Shown here: positions 32,608 to 40,819 of the stretch, one piece after another
Numbering within the stretch: position 1 is the stretch's first letter
Layout: the number at the start of each line of letters is the position of its first letter
Assembly: GCA_002436065.1 (NCBI GenBank)
Contig: DIXP01000103.1
Coordinates: 12,389-76,388 of the forward strand
Source of the DNA: Chloroflexi bacterium UBA6077
GTDB lineage: Bacteria > Chloroflexota > UBA6077
Direction of reading: 5' to 3'
Length of the DNA: 64,000 nt
Program-made: the position numbers and the translations under genes
The notes under the pieces: generated by a model
What the model was told of the DNA's origin: nothing
The model's input: the letters and a program-made list of their open reading frames with translations, nothing else
Databases searched by the model: none

Positions 32608-33579
32608 CTATATACCGACGACCACTGTCAGGAAGTTGAAGAGGAAGCCTATCAAGGTGGCGATGGTGAAGATGGTCACCACGTAGGCGATCCACAGTCG
32701 CCTCTTGAATATGCCCGCCAGCATGGTAAGCTCCGGTATGCTGGCGCCTGCCCCCCCGATGGCGAGGGCCATGAAGGCCCCAACGCTCACCCCCTTCTGG
32801 GTGAGGGCGAAGCCAATGGGTATCATGGTCTCGGTGCGTACGTACATCGGCACGCCGATCGCAGCGGCGACGGGCACCGCGAGGGGATTGTCCGGCCCGG
32901 CCACCTGAGCCAGGAAGCTGGCAGGGACGAAGCCGTAGATGAACGAGCCGATGGCAACGCCGATGATGAGAAAGGGGACCATCTGCCGGAACAGCCCGAC
33001 GGCGTTGCGGGCCGCTATGCCCACGCGCACCCCGAACAGCGCCCACCCCTTGTCTCGCACGACGGGTTCCGCCGAGCCGGCGGATTCCGTGGAGTCGCAG
33101 CAACCGCTGCCGCCGGCGATTATTCGGACCTTCTTGACATGGCTGCCCAAGCCCAGGGCGTCGAGAAGGATACCGGCCAGGACGGCCGCCACGAAGGTGG
33201 TGAGCACGTAGCCCACCATGACAGTCGGGCCGAAGAGGGTGCCGAAGAGGGAGAGCACGACGGGGTTGAAGACCCCGAGGGGGGATGCGATGAGGAAGGA
33301 CATCGCCACCCCGAAGGGGACGCCCAGCTCCAGGAGGCCCATCAGCATCGGGACGGCCGAACAGGAGCAGAAGGGGGTGACCCCGCCGAAGGTGGCCCCG
33401 ATCAGGTTGCCGACACCGAGCCGCTTGCCGGAGAGGACTCGCTTAACCGTCTCCGGGTTGGCGTACTGGAGGATGAGGCTGACGAGGAAGGTGATGCCGA
33501 CGAACAGCACCACCAGTTCCAGGGAGATCATGACGAAGAACGCTAGGGCCGTGGTGAGGTTGTTCAGCTGATCGTTCAC
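32608..33579 (-). CDS. arsP: ArsP/DUF318 permease
   Basis: The 323-residue permease has about eight helices in two repeats and the hallmark TPFCSCSAVP in the first half, with a cytoplasmic loop containing SGCCDS. ArsP proteins export trivalent organoarsenicals such as methylarsenite, which fits the arsM gene nearby. GTG at 33579 has GAGGGTG upstream. The PadR-type regulator upstream on the same strand and the small Cys-rich gene downstream complete the unit. Confidence 0.87.
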   Translation of the reverse strand: MNDQLNNLTTALAFFVMISLELVVLFVGITFLVSLILQYANPETVKRVLSGKRLGVGNLIGATFGGVTPFCSCSAVPMLMGLLELGVPFGVAMSFLIASPLGVFNPVVLSLFGTLFGPTVMVGYVLTTFVAAVLAGILLDALGLGSHVKKVRIIAGGSGCCDSTESAGSAEPVVRDKGWALFGVRVGIAARNAVGLFRQMVPFLIIGVAIGSFIYGFVPASFLAQVAGPDNPLAVPVAAAIGVPMYVRTETMIPIGFALTQKGVSVGAFMALAIGGAGASIPELTMLAGIFKRRLWIAYVVTIFTIATLIGFLFNFLTVVVGI

Positions 33580-33669
33580 TACTGGTTCACCCTCATGTCG
33601 AGCTAGATATTACTCTCCTATGCATCGCCCTACAACATATAGGGAGAAAAAAAGAGACGGGGCAGGGGG

Positions 33670-34047
33670 TCACCCTCCCTTCGTCGAGGCCGTTGCGGCC
33701 TCTAGCACGTAGTTGGTTACCTCCTTCCACGCCTCTACCGCCACCTCGAAGGCAAGCCGCCCCCTCGCCGTCAAGGTGTAGACCTTCCTTTCCCGCCCGC
33801 CGACAGTCTCGACGGCGGAGGTAACGTAGCCCTCCTCCTCGAACTCGCGCAGCACAGGGTAGATCGTTCCCTCGGTTGGGGCGCAGCACCCTTTGGTCAC
33901 CTCTGCCACCGTGCGGGTGATCTCGTAGCCGTGCATGGGCTGTGTGTAGAGGACCCGCAGGATGAAGAACTTGGAGAGGCTCATTTTGATGATGCCGTTC
34001 CAGTACTCGCGGCTGGTGTAGTCGATCGGCATTCTATCCTTGCCCAT
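33670..34047 (-). CDS. PadR-family regulator with a Cys-Cys motif
   Basis: The 125-residue protein has the PadR winged helix (FFILRVLYTQPMHGYEI, then TEGTIYPVLREFEEEGYV) and a dimerisation helix. A CC pair (KGCCAPTEG) lies at the start of the recognition helix, unusual for PadR proteins, and could sense arsenic. It precedes arsP by 90 bases. A later ATG (34032) is an alternative start. Confidence 0.83.
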   Translation of the reverse strand: MGKDRMPIDYTSREYWNGIIKMSLSKFFILRVLYTQPMHGYEITRTVAEVTKGCCAPTEGTIYPVLREFEEEGYVTSAVETVGGRERKVYTLTARGRLAFEVAVEAWKEVTNYVLEAATASTKGG

Positions 34048-34101
34048 CTATGCCTAGAAGATCGATGCTACGAGCGATTGTAGTACTTGGGGGGAGCGGC
34101 G

Positions 34102-34551
34102 TCAACCAGCCCGGCTGCGCCAGTTGGGTGAGGTGGAGCCAAAGAGGTCCGTGGCTAAGAGGAGCAGCAGGGTAATGCTGATCCCGGCCAGGGCGAGGCA
34201 CCAGTAGCAGACGGCGTGCAGGACGAGCAGCTCCACCGCCGTGAGGTAGGCCATGAAGACCACTGCCGCCAGCACCAACTCGTGAAGCAGCACCGTCAAT
34301 TGCCACCAGCGGCGAGTCGGGGCGCACAGGCGCCACACCGCCAGGGCGAGGATGCCCAGGTAGAGGGCGGATCCCAGGGCGGCGACGGGTATTCCAAAGA
34401 TCTCCGCATAGGAACTGGCATTGACCTGAGCACAGCCGGCGTAGGCGCCGCACTGGGGCTCCTCGCCCCACCAATGGACCATCGCCAGGTAGAGGCTATC
34501 GCCCAGCCCCAGCGCGGCGAGGGTCGCGACGAAAGAATCCTTGCGTTTCAT
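34102..34551 (-). CDS. VKOR-family quinone:disulfide oxidoreductase
   Basis: The 149-residue membrane protein has four helices, an outer cysteine pair (QCGAYAGC followed by QVNASSYAEIFGIP) and the CxxC active site CYWC in the last helices, diagnostic of bacterial vitamin K epoxide reductase homologues that reoxidise DsbA-like proteins. Its ATG overlaps the last codons of the damaged DsbA-like gene upstream, its natural partner. Confidence 0.9.
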   Translation of the reverse strand: MKRKDSFVATLAALGLGDSLYLAMVHWWGEEPQCGAYAGCAQVNASSYAEIFGIPVAALGSALYLGILALAVWRLCAPTRRWWQLTVLLHELVLAAVVFMAYLTAVELLVLHAVCYWCLALAGISITLLLLLATDLFGSTSPNWRSRAG

Positions 34552-35098
34552 GGTTTCTTTGCTAGCTCCTCATCGATCAACTTGCCCATGCGCTCCGCCG
34601 AAGGCACTCCCTCAATGTCGCAACGGTCCGGCAGGCGGGGCACTGGAAGTCGAACCGCTCGTCGATCACGATGGGCGCGCTGGAGCTGCCCTTTGTCCGG
34701 CGGGCGAGCACCTCAGGCGCGGTCTTGCTGGCGGCCGTCGGGGATGGGGTGTTGAGGCTGTTAGCGCGGGACAGGGCTGCAGGCGCGGCTGCCTGAAAGG
34801 CCGGCGGTGGGGTGGGCGCTATTGCAGGCCGAGGCTGAGAGGGTTGAGCAGCCGGTACCGGCGGAGCCGCCATCTTTCCCGTGGAGATGGAGACCGACAG
34901 CAGGCTCAGGGCTATGGCAGCCACGCCCAACAAGATGCCGAGGGTCGAGGAAACCGCGACCCACAGGGGCCACTGGGGAGGCGCGCCCTGGCTCGCAGCC
35001 CCCCGGCTGGGATCCCTGAGGTGGCGCTCCACCCGTTGCATACTCGCCACCCGTCCACGGCTGGGATCCGCCTGGCGTCCGCTTTTGCCCTTTGGCAT
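34548..35098 (-). pseudogene. DsbA-like thioredoxin with large internal deletion
   Basis: The N-terminal part (MPKGKSGRQ...) has a membrane helix, a Pro/Ala-rich linker and the start of a DsbA domain, IDERFDFQCPACRTVA, with the active-site CPAC. The frame then leaves the family and stops at 34577. In another frame the sequence EGVPSAERMGKLIDEEL follows, a normal C-terminus, ending at 34548 and overlapping the VKOR start. About 130 residues of the thioredoxin fold are missing, so a deletion joined the two ends out of frame. Confidence 0.7.
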
Positions 35099-35193
35099 TC
35101 CCTCCAACCCCCTCCCTGCAGCCTCGGTCGCTCCGATTGTGCCCCAGCGCGAGCTCCGTTTTGGGCGGGCACCTGCCGGCGTTCGGTTCGGTG

Positions 35194-35222
35194 TTGACAG
35201 CATTATATATGCGACCTATGAT
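35194..35222 (+). promoter_or_regulatory. promoter of arsR copy A
   Basis: TTGACA (35194-35199) and TATGAT (35217-35222) with exactly 17 bases between, in an AT-rich block with imperfect symmetry (ATATATG...TGATATAT). The same promoter and flanks recur at 39314-39342, so the promoter was duplicated with the gene. Confidence 0.75.
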
Positions 35223-35254
35223 ATATTCAACAGGCTGCATAAGTTGGAGGACCC

Positions 35255-35602
35255 ATGAGTGCGAGGATCGAGAGCTTGGAGTTGCAGGCGGAGATGCTGA
35301 AGGCGCTAGCCCACCCTGTGAGGTTGAGGCTGTTGGCCGAGTTGGTCCAGGAAGAGGAGTGTGTCTGCCACCTGGCCCTTCTGATCGAGCGGCCGCAGCC
35401 CTACATCTCCCAGCAGCTTGCCGCCCTCAGGGAGGCAGGGCTGGTGGTGGACCGTAGGGACGCTCAGAGGGTCTACTACCGGGTGGCGAACCAAGAGGTT
35501 GCCGAACTGCTAAGGGCCGCCGACTGCCTGGTTGGCCTTCCTCAGGACCCCTCGACGCCCAGGCAGTCGAACGCGGGCTGGCTCGAGGGGGCCCGAGGAT
35601 AG
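35255..35602 (+). CDS. arsR: ArsR-family repressor, copy A (chimeric tail)
   Basis: The 115-residue protein has EECVCHL before a winged helix (PQPYISQQLAALREAGLVV). It is closely related to the copy at 39375. The last nine residues differ: copy A ends AGWLEGARG, nearly identical to the end of the thioredoxin at 40820 (AGWLEGAKG), while copy B ends AGCPCPKCG. The ATG has GGAGG upstream. The tail was probably acquired by recombination. It controls the TauE-type gene 17 bases downstream. Confidence 0.88.
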   Translation: MSARIESLELQAEMLKALAHPVRLRLLAELVQEEECVCHLALLIERPQPYISQQLAALREAGLVVDRRDAQRVYYRVANQEVAELLRAADCLVGLPQDPSTPRQSNAGWLEGARG

Positions 35603-35618
35603 AAAAGGGGGCGGTAGA

Positions 35619-36377
35619 GTGGCGACGTTGGCTGTGTACCTAATCGGGACACCTGTGGTGCTCTTCTTCTCGGCCATCCTTTCCATGGCGGGTCTGGGCG
35701 CGGCCTTCCTTTTCGTGCCCTTCTTCTACTGGCTGGGGGTACCCCTGGAAGTGGCGATGCCAACGGCCTTGCTGCTCAACTTCGTCAGCTTGGTCTTTGC
35801 CTCCGCCGTCTACTTGAAGAGCCGCCTGGTGGACTTCCGGGCGGCGTTGCCCATCGCCATTGCGGCGGTGGCTCTCTCCCCTCTGGGGACCCAGGCTACT
35901 CAACTGGTCGACAAGGCCGTGCTGCTATGGTTGTTCTCAGCCTTCCTGGTTTTCGCAGCCTCAATGATGCTGTTCCACAAGACGAAGGTTCGCCCTGCCC
36001 GACGGGGGGCTGGGGTTGCCGCACTTGGCGCGGGAATGGGCGGGGTCGCTGGCTTCCTGGGGGGGCTGCTGGGGGTAGGTGGGGGCAACTTCATCGTGCC
36101 GGTCCTCAACGGGCTGGGTTTCGATCCGAAGGTAGCGGCGGGCACGACCGCTTTCGTGGTGGTCTTTTCCTCCCTGGCCGGGTTCCTGGGCCACGCCTCC
36201 CTGGGGGAATTGGACTACACCTTTCTGGTGGTGATGGCACTCGCCTCTATCGGTGGGGCGCTCCTGGGCTCATATCTCATGCGCTACAAGCTGAGTAGCC
36301 CTCAGCTAAAGCGGATCATCGGCCTAGTGCTCTACGTCGTGGCGGCCAAGATGGTCTGGGGACTGGTGGCTGGATGA
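35619..36377 (+). CDS. TauE/SafE-family permease
   Basis: The 252-residue protein has about seven helices and the TauE/SafE repeat motif (LSMAGLGAAFLFVPFF and LGGLLGVGGGNFIVPVLNGLG). The family exports or imports small sulfur or organic anions; its role in an arsenic operon is unknown. GTG at 35619 has GGGGG upstream. It follows arsR copy A, so it may be arsenic-inducible. Confidence 0.85.
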   Translation: MATLAVYLIGTPVVLFFSAILSMAGLGAAFLFVPFFYWLGVPLEVAMPTALLLNFVSLVFASAVYLKSRLVDFRAALPIAIAAVALSPLGTQATQLVDKAVLLWLFSAFLVFAASMMLFHKTKVRPARRGAGVAALGAGMGGVAGFLGGLLGVGGGNFIVPVLNGLGFDPKVAAGTTAFVVVFSSLAGFLGHASLGELDYTFLVVMALASIGGALLGSYLMRYKLSSPQLKRIIGLVLYVVAAKMVWGLVAG

Positions 36378-36423
36378 GCTACTTCGTCTCTATGCTCAAT
36401 TACTGATTGGAGGAAAGGGTGAA

Positions 36424-37026
36424 ATGGACGGCAGAGGCATTCTCTTGGACGCACTCAGATTTCACGGCCACAAGTGCTGGGCCAGCGTCGCGGGAGTACG
36501 CGCGGGGCTGGCAGCGTTGCGAGCTCTTGAGGTCCGGCGGTCCGGCGGCACGCAGCTCTACGGCATTGTGGAGATTGGGGAAGACCATGGTGGGATGTGC
36601 TTTGGCGATGGTGTTCAGTACGCCACCGGCTGCACCTTTGGCAAAGGAAACATCCGAAAACTCGCGGTGGGCAAGCTCGCCTTCACTCTCATCGACAAGG
36701 ACACCAATCGTGCGGTGCGAGTCTCGTATAAACCGACTCTGCAGAAGCGGATCTCGGGATCGGCATTCATGACCAAGAGGGGTCTGGGAATCATGCCGGA
36801 CGACATCCCGGAGGCGGAACAAATGGAGGTTGTGGACCTCATTTGGGACGCTCCGGAGCAAGACGTGCTGACGGTGGGTGCGCCGTTTCAGTATCAGGGC
36901 CACTGGTACCCCGAAGTCATGGGCTTCGTATCCTGCGCCTCGTGCGGTGAGTTGGTCGCGAAAGCATATCTCCGTGTCGTGGGCGACAAGCTCACCTGCA
37001 TTCCATGCTCCGGCTACGAGAGGTAG
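36424..37026 (+). CDS. FmdE-like protein with C-terminal zinc-finger
   Basis: The 200-residue protein has the FmdE pattern LRFHGHKCWASVAGVRAG and GDGVQYATGCTFGKGN, then a C-terminal CASCGE and CIPCSGYER that form a four-Cys metal site. FmdE was first seen next to molybdenum formylmethanofuran dehydrogenase; the fold is found in several metal-related settings and its activity is not settled. It is preceded by the TauE gene and followed by the damaged thioredoxin. Confidence 0.8.
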   Translation: MDGRGILLDALRFHGHKCWASVAGVRAGLAALRALEVRRSGGTQLYGIVEIGEDHGGMCFGDGVQYATGCTFGKGNIRKLAVGKLAFTLIDKDTNRAVRVSYKPTLQKRISGSAFMTKRGLGIMPDDIPEAEQMEVVDLIWDAPEQDVLTVGAPFQYQGHWYPEVMGFVSCASCGELVAKAYLRVVGDKLTCIPCSGYER

Positions 37027-37117
37027 AAAGGCCGCGGCAGGCTGACGAGATCACGGCGTGGAGCCAGCGATGACCAGCGCACCAGGATACAGAGCAGATG
37101 GCCAGGAGGGGGAAACC

Positions 37118-37360
37118 GTGGTAATCAAGGTTCTCGGCTCGGGTTGCGCCAACTGCAAGAAGCTGGAGGCGCTGGTGAAGGAGGTGGCCGAGTAAAAGGA
37201 GATCGAGGCTACCTTCCAGAAGGTCACAGACTACAAGGACATCGTGTCCTATGGGGTGATGCGCACCCCGGGCCTCGTGGTCGATGGGAAGGTGGTCTCC
37301 TCGGGACGGATCCCCTCCAAGGAGGAGATCGTCGTCTGGCTCACAGAGGCGATGGCATAG
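37118..37360 (+). pseudogene. thioredoxin-family gene interrupted by TAA (copy A)
   Basis: The frame matches the intact 80-residue protein at 40820 throughout, including GSGCANCKKLEALVKEVAE. Codon 26 is TAA (37193-37195) where the intact copy has GAG. The GTG start has GGAGGGGG upstream. TAA is not recoded to a known extra amino acid, so this is read as a recent nonsense mutation. Downstream bases still align without a frameshift. Confidence 0.8.
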
Positions 37361-37427
37361 AGAGCCTCGTGCCCCTGCCCAGGTCGGTAGGCAGAGGCAC
37401 GAGGCGTTGGGCGACAGGAGGTGGCTC

Positions 37428-37595
37428 TTGGGCATGAAGCTGGAGAGATCGACCGTTTCTTTCGACGAGCGGGAGTTGATGGATCTTGAGGCTATCGTCC
37501 AGGACGGTGACAAGGAAGCCGCTCTGGTGTTTCTGCGGGAGCTGCGAAAGAAGATCGTTGAGATGCAGCGACGCCGCATGTCTGGCTGCTTGTAG
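37428..37595 (+). CDS. small hypothetical protein
   Basis: A 55-residue, charged, helical protein (SFDERELMDLEAIVQDGD, FLRELRKKIVEMQRRR, ending SGCL). The TTG at 37428 is preferred because AGGAGGT lies 6 bases upstream; ATG at 37434 is the alternative. The family is not recognised. It precedes the DUF169 fragment. Confidence 0.55.
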   Translation: MGMKLERSTVSFDERELMDLEAIVQDGDKEAALVFLRELRKKIVEMQRRRMSGCL

Positions 37596-37620
37596 AGATG
37601 AAGAGGGGTTGGACAACGAC

Positions 37621-38190
37621 ATGAGAGATCTGAGTCAAGCCGAGATCCGAATGAAGGAGATCCTGGGGCTCGAACGCTCACCGGTTGCGGTCAAGTTCAT
37701 CCGAAAGGGCGAGCTGTTGCCAGAGGGTTTCGACGCCCCGCCGTCACGGCGCTACTGCCAGATCCTGATGGAGGCGAGCGAGGGGCGGAGGATGCTGATC
37801 ACCCCTGAGAACATCGCTTGCCCCGCTTCGGCCTCGGCCCTGGGTTTCAAGCCGCTGCCGGAGAAGCTGGTGACGGGGGAGATGCTGGCCTCTTTCGGCA
37901 TCTTCGCCAGCAAGGAGGCTGGGCGCAACACGGTCGAGTCGATGACCAGGCTACCGATGGGCGAGTACAGGGCAGCGGCGGCCTGCCCGCTAGGGGAGGC
38001 GCCCTACGAGCCGGACGTGGTGGTTCTGGAATCGAAGCCGGAGCACTTGATGTGGGTGGCGCTGGCCTCGGTGCGGGAGACTGGTGGGCGGCTCTGCTGG
38101 TGGCCGGTGTGTCGTGGCTCACGGCCTGGGCCAACTCGACGGCGAGGCTTGAGCCGTACCTGCGCCGGGCAGCGGGCGTCGCCCTGGTAG
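37621..38190 (+). pseudogene. DUF169 protein gene, 3' end replaced
   Basis: From residue 1 to about 155 the protein is DUF169-like (SPVAVKFIRKGE, RYCQILMEAS, CPASASALGF, ACPLGEAPYEPDVVVLESKPEHLMW). After about 38070 it stops resembling the family, and the remaining bases code, in another frame, for the end of a membrane transporter. A deletion has therefore fused two unrelated genes, leaving an artificial tail. Confidence 0.65.
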
Positions 38191-38252
38191 GGACAGGGCT
38201 GTATGCGACGTGGCAGGGATTGGTTCCCCTGCTGGGGGGCTCGTCTTCGTAG
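38073..38252 (+). pseudogene. C-terminal fragment of a CcdA-like membrane protein
   Basis: In this frame the sequence reads WWAALLVAGVSWLTAWANST and AAGVALVGTGLYATWQGL, two hydrophobic helices like the end of a CcdA- or UreH-like transporter. There is no start of its own; the 5' part is absent and replaced by the DUF169 gene. Confidence 0.5.
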
Positions 38253-38273
38253 AATTGTGTGGGGGGGTTGGAC

Positions 38274-39044
38274 ATGCTTGCGAATCTGGTACTGAGGGCG
38301 GTGCTGGCGAGCCTGATCGTCGGGTTCGTGACGGCCTCCATCAAGCTCAACATGGATCGTTTCTTCCTCGTGATCCTGCTGGTATTCCTGATAGGGATGC
38401 CGCTGGAACAGGCGATTCTGGTGAACCTCCTTGTCTTGCTGGTGGCCGCAGTGATTCTCTATGCGAGGCAGGGCAGGGGAGTGCGGGCCATCCCGCGGGA
38501 TTTCCTGGTGGTTATCGCGGCTTCCAGTGCCGTTGGAGGGGTCCTGGGGCGGTTGCTGGGGTTGTCCGTGCCGCCATCGGTGCTCATGATCCTATTCGGG
38601 ATCTACGCCATTGGGGTGGGGCTGAGGCTGGTGCTGGTGAAGCCGAACATCGGAGCGGCGGCGGGCTGTTCGTCGGGACGTCTTGTACCGCTCTTCCTGT
38701 TCTTCAGCGTCGTCACTGGTATGCTGAGCGCGGGAGGCAAGCCTTTCAAGATACCCATCCTGAACCTGGGCTTCGGCTTCCCCCTTCCGCGGGCCTACAT
38801 GCTGAGTTCCGTTGGTGTGGCAGCGGCGGTTGCTTCAGCGCTGGCCACTCAGCTGGTGATCGCCCCTGGGAGCTTCACCGGGGAGATACTGCTCTGGTCG
38901 GCCTGGTTTGCGGTCAGCATCACCCTGGTCTCCCTGTTGGTCGAGAAGTTCTGGACTCCGACCTTGCAGAAGTGGGTTTCGCTGGCGATATCTCCCGTCC
39001 TGGTGATTGTCGGGGTGCGCTTCCTCCTCCTGGCCATGGCCTGA
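38274..39044 (+). CDS. TauE/SafE-family permease
   Basis: The 256-residue protein has seven to eight helices with a TauE/SafE layout (VGFVTASIKLNMDRFF, then FSVVTGMLSAGGKPFKIPIL). ATG at 38274 has GGGGGGG 6 bases upstream; GTG at 38259 would bury that site. A Cys (AAGCSSG) lies in the central loop. It is only distantly related to the copy at 35619. Its substrate is unknown. Confidence 0.82.
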   Translation: MLANLVLRAVLASLIVGFVTASIKLNMDRFFLVILLVFLIGMPLEQAILVNLLVLLVAAVILYARQGRGVRAIPRDFLVVIAASSAVGGVLGRLLGLSVPPSVLMILFGIYAIGVGLRLVLVKPNIGAAAGCSSGRLVPLFLFFSVVTGMLSAGGKPFKIPILNLGFGFPLPRAYMLSSVGVAAAVASALATQLVIAPGSFTGEILLWSAWFAVSITLVSLLVEKFWTPTLQKWVSLAISPVLVIVGVRFLLLAMA

Positions 39045-39158
39045 GGGGGTAGGGTGCTCGATCGGCGCAAGGGAGCCCACAACGGCCCGGCCAGTGTATC
39101 CTTGTGGTGACCGATCAGCTTCCCGAGGGGCTCAAGCTCAGCGGCGCCCTATCCACCT

Positions 39159-39303
39159 TGACATCCGTGCATAACTCGGCGGTTCGCGCTACTGGGCCGC
39201 ATCTTGACTATTCGGCTCGACCATCGAGCGGCCACAATTCGGCTTGGCAGTGGGACAACCGACGTGTGTGCACCAGGCTACCGGGAGTCATGCACGGATC
39301 TCA
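39159..39303. mobile_element. 145-bp element with about 19-bp terminal inverted repeats
   Basis: The left end TGACATCCGTGCATAACTC (39159-39177) and the reverse complement of the right end, TGAGATCCGTGCATGACTC (39285-39303), match at 17 of 19 bases. A third, lone end of the same type is at 45686-45704. No coding sequence fits inside, so it is a MITE or a collapsed insertion sequence. Confidence 0.6.
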
Positions 39304-39313
39304 GAGATCATTG

Positions 39314-39342
39314 TTGACAGCATTATGTATGCGGTCTATGAT
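39314..39342 (+). promoter_or_regulatory. promoter of arsR copy B
   Basis: TTGACA (39314-39319), 17 bases, TATGAT (39337-39342); a near copy of 35194-35222 including the bases up to the start codon. The -35 begins 10 bases outside the right end of the inverted-repeat element. Confidence 0.75.
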
Positions 39343-39374
39343 ATATTCAATAGACTGCATAAGTTGGAGGATCC

Positions 39375-39722
39375 ATGAGCGCGAGGATCGAGAGCTTGGA
39401 GTTGCAGGCGGAGATGCTGAAGGCGCTAGCGCATCCATTCAGACTTCGTCTGTTGAGGGAATTATCTCGAGAAGAGGAGTGCGTGTGCCACCTGTCGGCG
39501 CTCTTCGAGCGGCCGCAGCCCTACGTCTCCCAGCAGCTTGCTGCCCTCAGGGAGGCTGGGCTGGTGGTGGACCGTAGGGACGCTCAGCGGGTCTACTACC
39601 GGGTGGCGAGCCAGGAGGTTGCCGAATTGCTTAGGGCTGCCGACCGTCTGGTTGGCCTTCCGCAGGACCCCTTGACGCCCAGGCAGTCGATCGCGGGCTG
39701 CCCCTGCCCGAAATGCGGGTAG
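39375..39722 (+). CDS. arsR: ArsR-family repressor, copy B
   Basis: The 115-residue paralogue of the gene at 35255 has EECVCHL and PQPYVSQQLAALREAGLVV. Its C-terminus is Cys-rich (CPCPKCG), which may add a second arsenic or metal site. The ATG has GGAGG upstream. It controls the permease at 39767. Confidence 0.9.
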   Translation: MSARIESLELQAEMLKALAHPFRLRLLRELSREEECVCHLSALFERPQPYVSQQLAALREAGLVVDRRDAQRVYYRVASQEVAELLRAADRLVGLPQDPLTPRQSIAGCPCPKCG

Positions 39723-39766
39723 AGGGGTCGCGCGCTCCTTCTTCAGACTCTGGGAGGTTTCGCATC

Positions 39767-40807
39767 ATGTATAGTGCTAGACGTTTTGTTACGGTGGTGG
39801 TACCCCTGCCGGCGCGGTTGATCGTGGCGGGGCTGGTCTGGCTCCTGGCGTATCAGGCCCTGCCGGGTGTGGCGGAGTTCCTCACATCCTCGGTGCTGGG
39901 GCTCGACCTCGCCAGCCCGCTGGGCTCGGCGGTCGGCTTCTTCCTCTACGACGTGCCGAAGATCCTTCTGCTGCTGTCGCTCATCGTCTTTCTGGTGGGC
40001 ATCCTCCGCTCCTTCTTCAGCCCGGAGCGAACGCGCGCGCTGCTTGGTGGCAAGCGAGAGGGAGTCGGCAACGTCCTGGCCTCCATGCTGGGGATTGTCA
40101 CCCCCTTCTGCTCCTGCTCGGCCGTGCCGCTCTTCCTGGGCTTCGTTCAGTCGGGAGTGCCCCTGGGGGTTACCTTCTCCTTCCTGATCGCCGCCCCGAT
40201 GATCAACGAGGTCGCCGTCGTGATGCTGTTCGGCCTTTTCGGCTGGAAGGTAGCGGCCCTCTACATCGGCACCGGTCTGACCATTGCCATCCTGGCGGGA
40301 TGGGTGATCGGCAAGCTACGGTTGGAGCGGTGGATCGAGGATTGGGTCCATGGAGTCCGGGTGGGCGATGCCGAGCTAGAGGAGAACCTCTCCCTCGAGG
40401 GGCGGGTGCAGTACGGCTGGCAGTCGGTGAAGGATATCGTCGGCAGGGTGTGGCCCTACGTGGTCGGTGGCATCGCCCTCGGGGCAGCCATTCACGGCTA
40501 CGTCCCCGAGGACTTCATGGTGGGCATCATGGGCAAGGACGCCTGGTGGAGCGTGCCGGCGGCCGTAGCCTTCGGTATACCCATGTACTCCAACGCTGCC
40601 GGCATAATCCCGATAGTCCAGGCGCTGATGGGCAAGGGAGCCGCACTGGGGACGGTGCTGGCCTTCATGATGGCCGTCATAGCCCTAAGCCTGCCGGAAA
40701 TGGTCATCCTGCGGCGGGTGCTGAAGCCCCAACTGATAGCCGTCTTCGTGGGGGTGGTCGGGATGGGTATCGTCCTGACCGGATACCTCTTCAATCTACT
40801 GGTCTAG
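39767..40807 (+). CDS. ArsP/DUF318-family permease
   Basis: The 346-residue permease has about nine helices and the motif TPFCSCSAVPLFLGF. The second half has GIPMYSNAAGIIPIVQALMGKGAALGT, as in the ArsP subgroup that pairs with a small thioredoxin. ATG follows GGGAGGT. It is probably an organoarsenical or arsenite exporter, co-transcribed with the thioredoxin 12 bases downstream. Confidence 0.87.
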   Translation: MYSARRFVTVVVPLPARLIVAGLVWLLAYQALPGVAEFLTSSVLGLDLASPLGSAVGFFLYDVPKILLLLSLIVFLVGILRSFFSPERTRALLGGKREGVGNVLASMLGIVTPFCSCSAVPLFLGFVQSGVPLGVTFSFLIAAPMINEVAVVMLFGLFGWKVAALYIGTGLTIAILAGWVIGKLRLERWIEDWVHGVRVGDAELEENLSLEGRVQYGWQSVKDIVGRVWPYVVGGIALGAAIHGYVPEDFMVGIMGKDAWWSVPAAVAFGIPMYSNAAGIIPIVQALMGKGAALGTVLAFMMAVIALSLPEMVILRRVLKPQLIAVFVGVVGMGIVLTGYLFNLLV

Positions 40808-40819
40808 GAGGATAGAACC

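Larger units (their letters stand above)
39045..39374. other. intergenic stretch with MITE-like element and arsR promoter
   Basis: No gene is seen. The gap contains the 145-bp inverted-repeat element at 39159-39303 and the promoter of arsR copy B at 39314-39342. Confidence 0.6.

Noticed and set aside
34577..35203. DsbA-like frame taken as a complete protein
   Set aside because: After CPAC the sequence leaves the family at once and the family C-terminus appears in a different frame, so it is broken, not short.
36407..36772. Alternative frame over the FmdE-like gene
   Set aside because: The FmdE frame has family motifs; the other is a shadow.
37193..37195. TAA in a thioredoxin gene as a possible recoding site
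   Set aside because: TAA is not used for Sec or Pyl and no hairpin follows; the intact paralogue has GAG.
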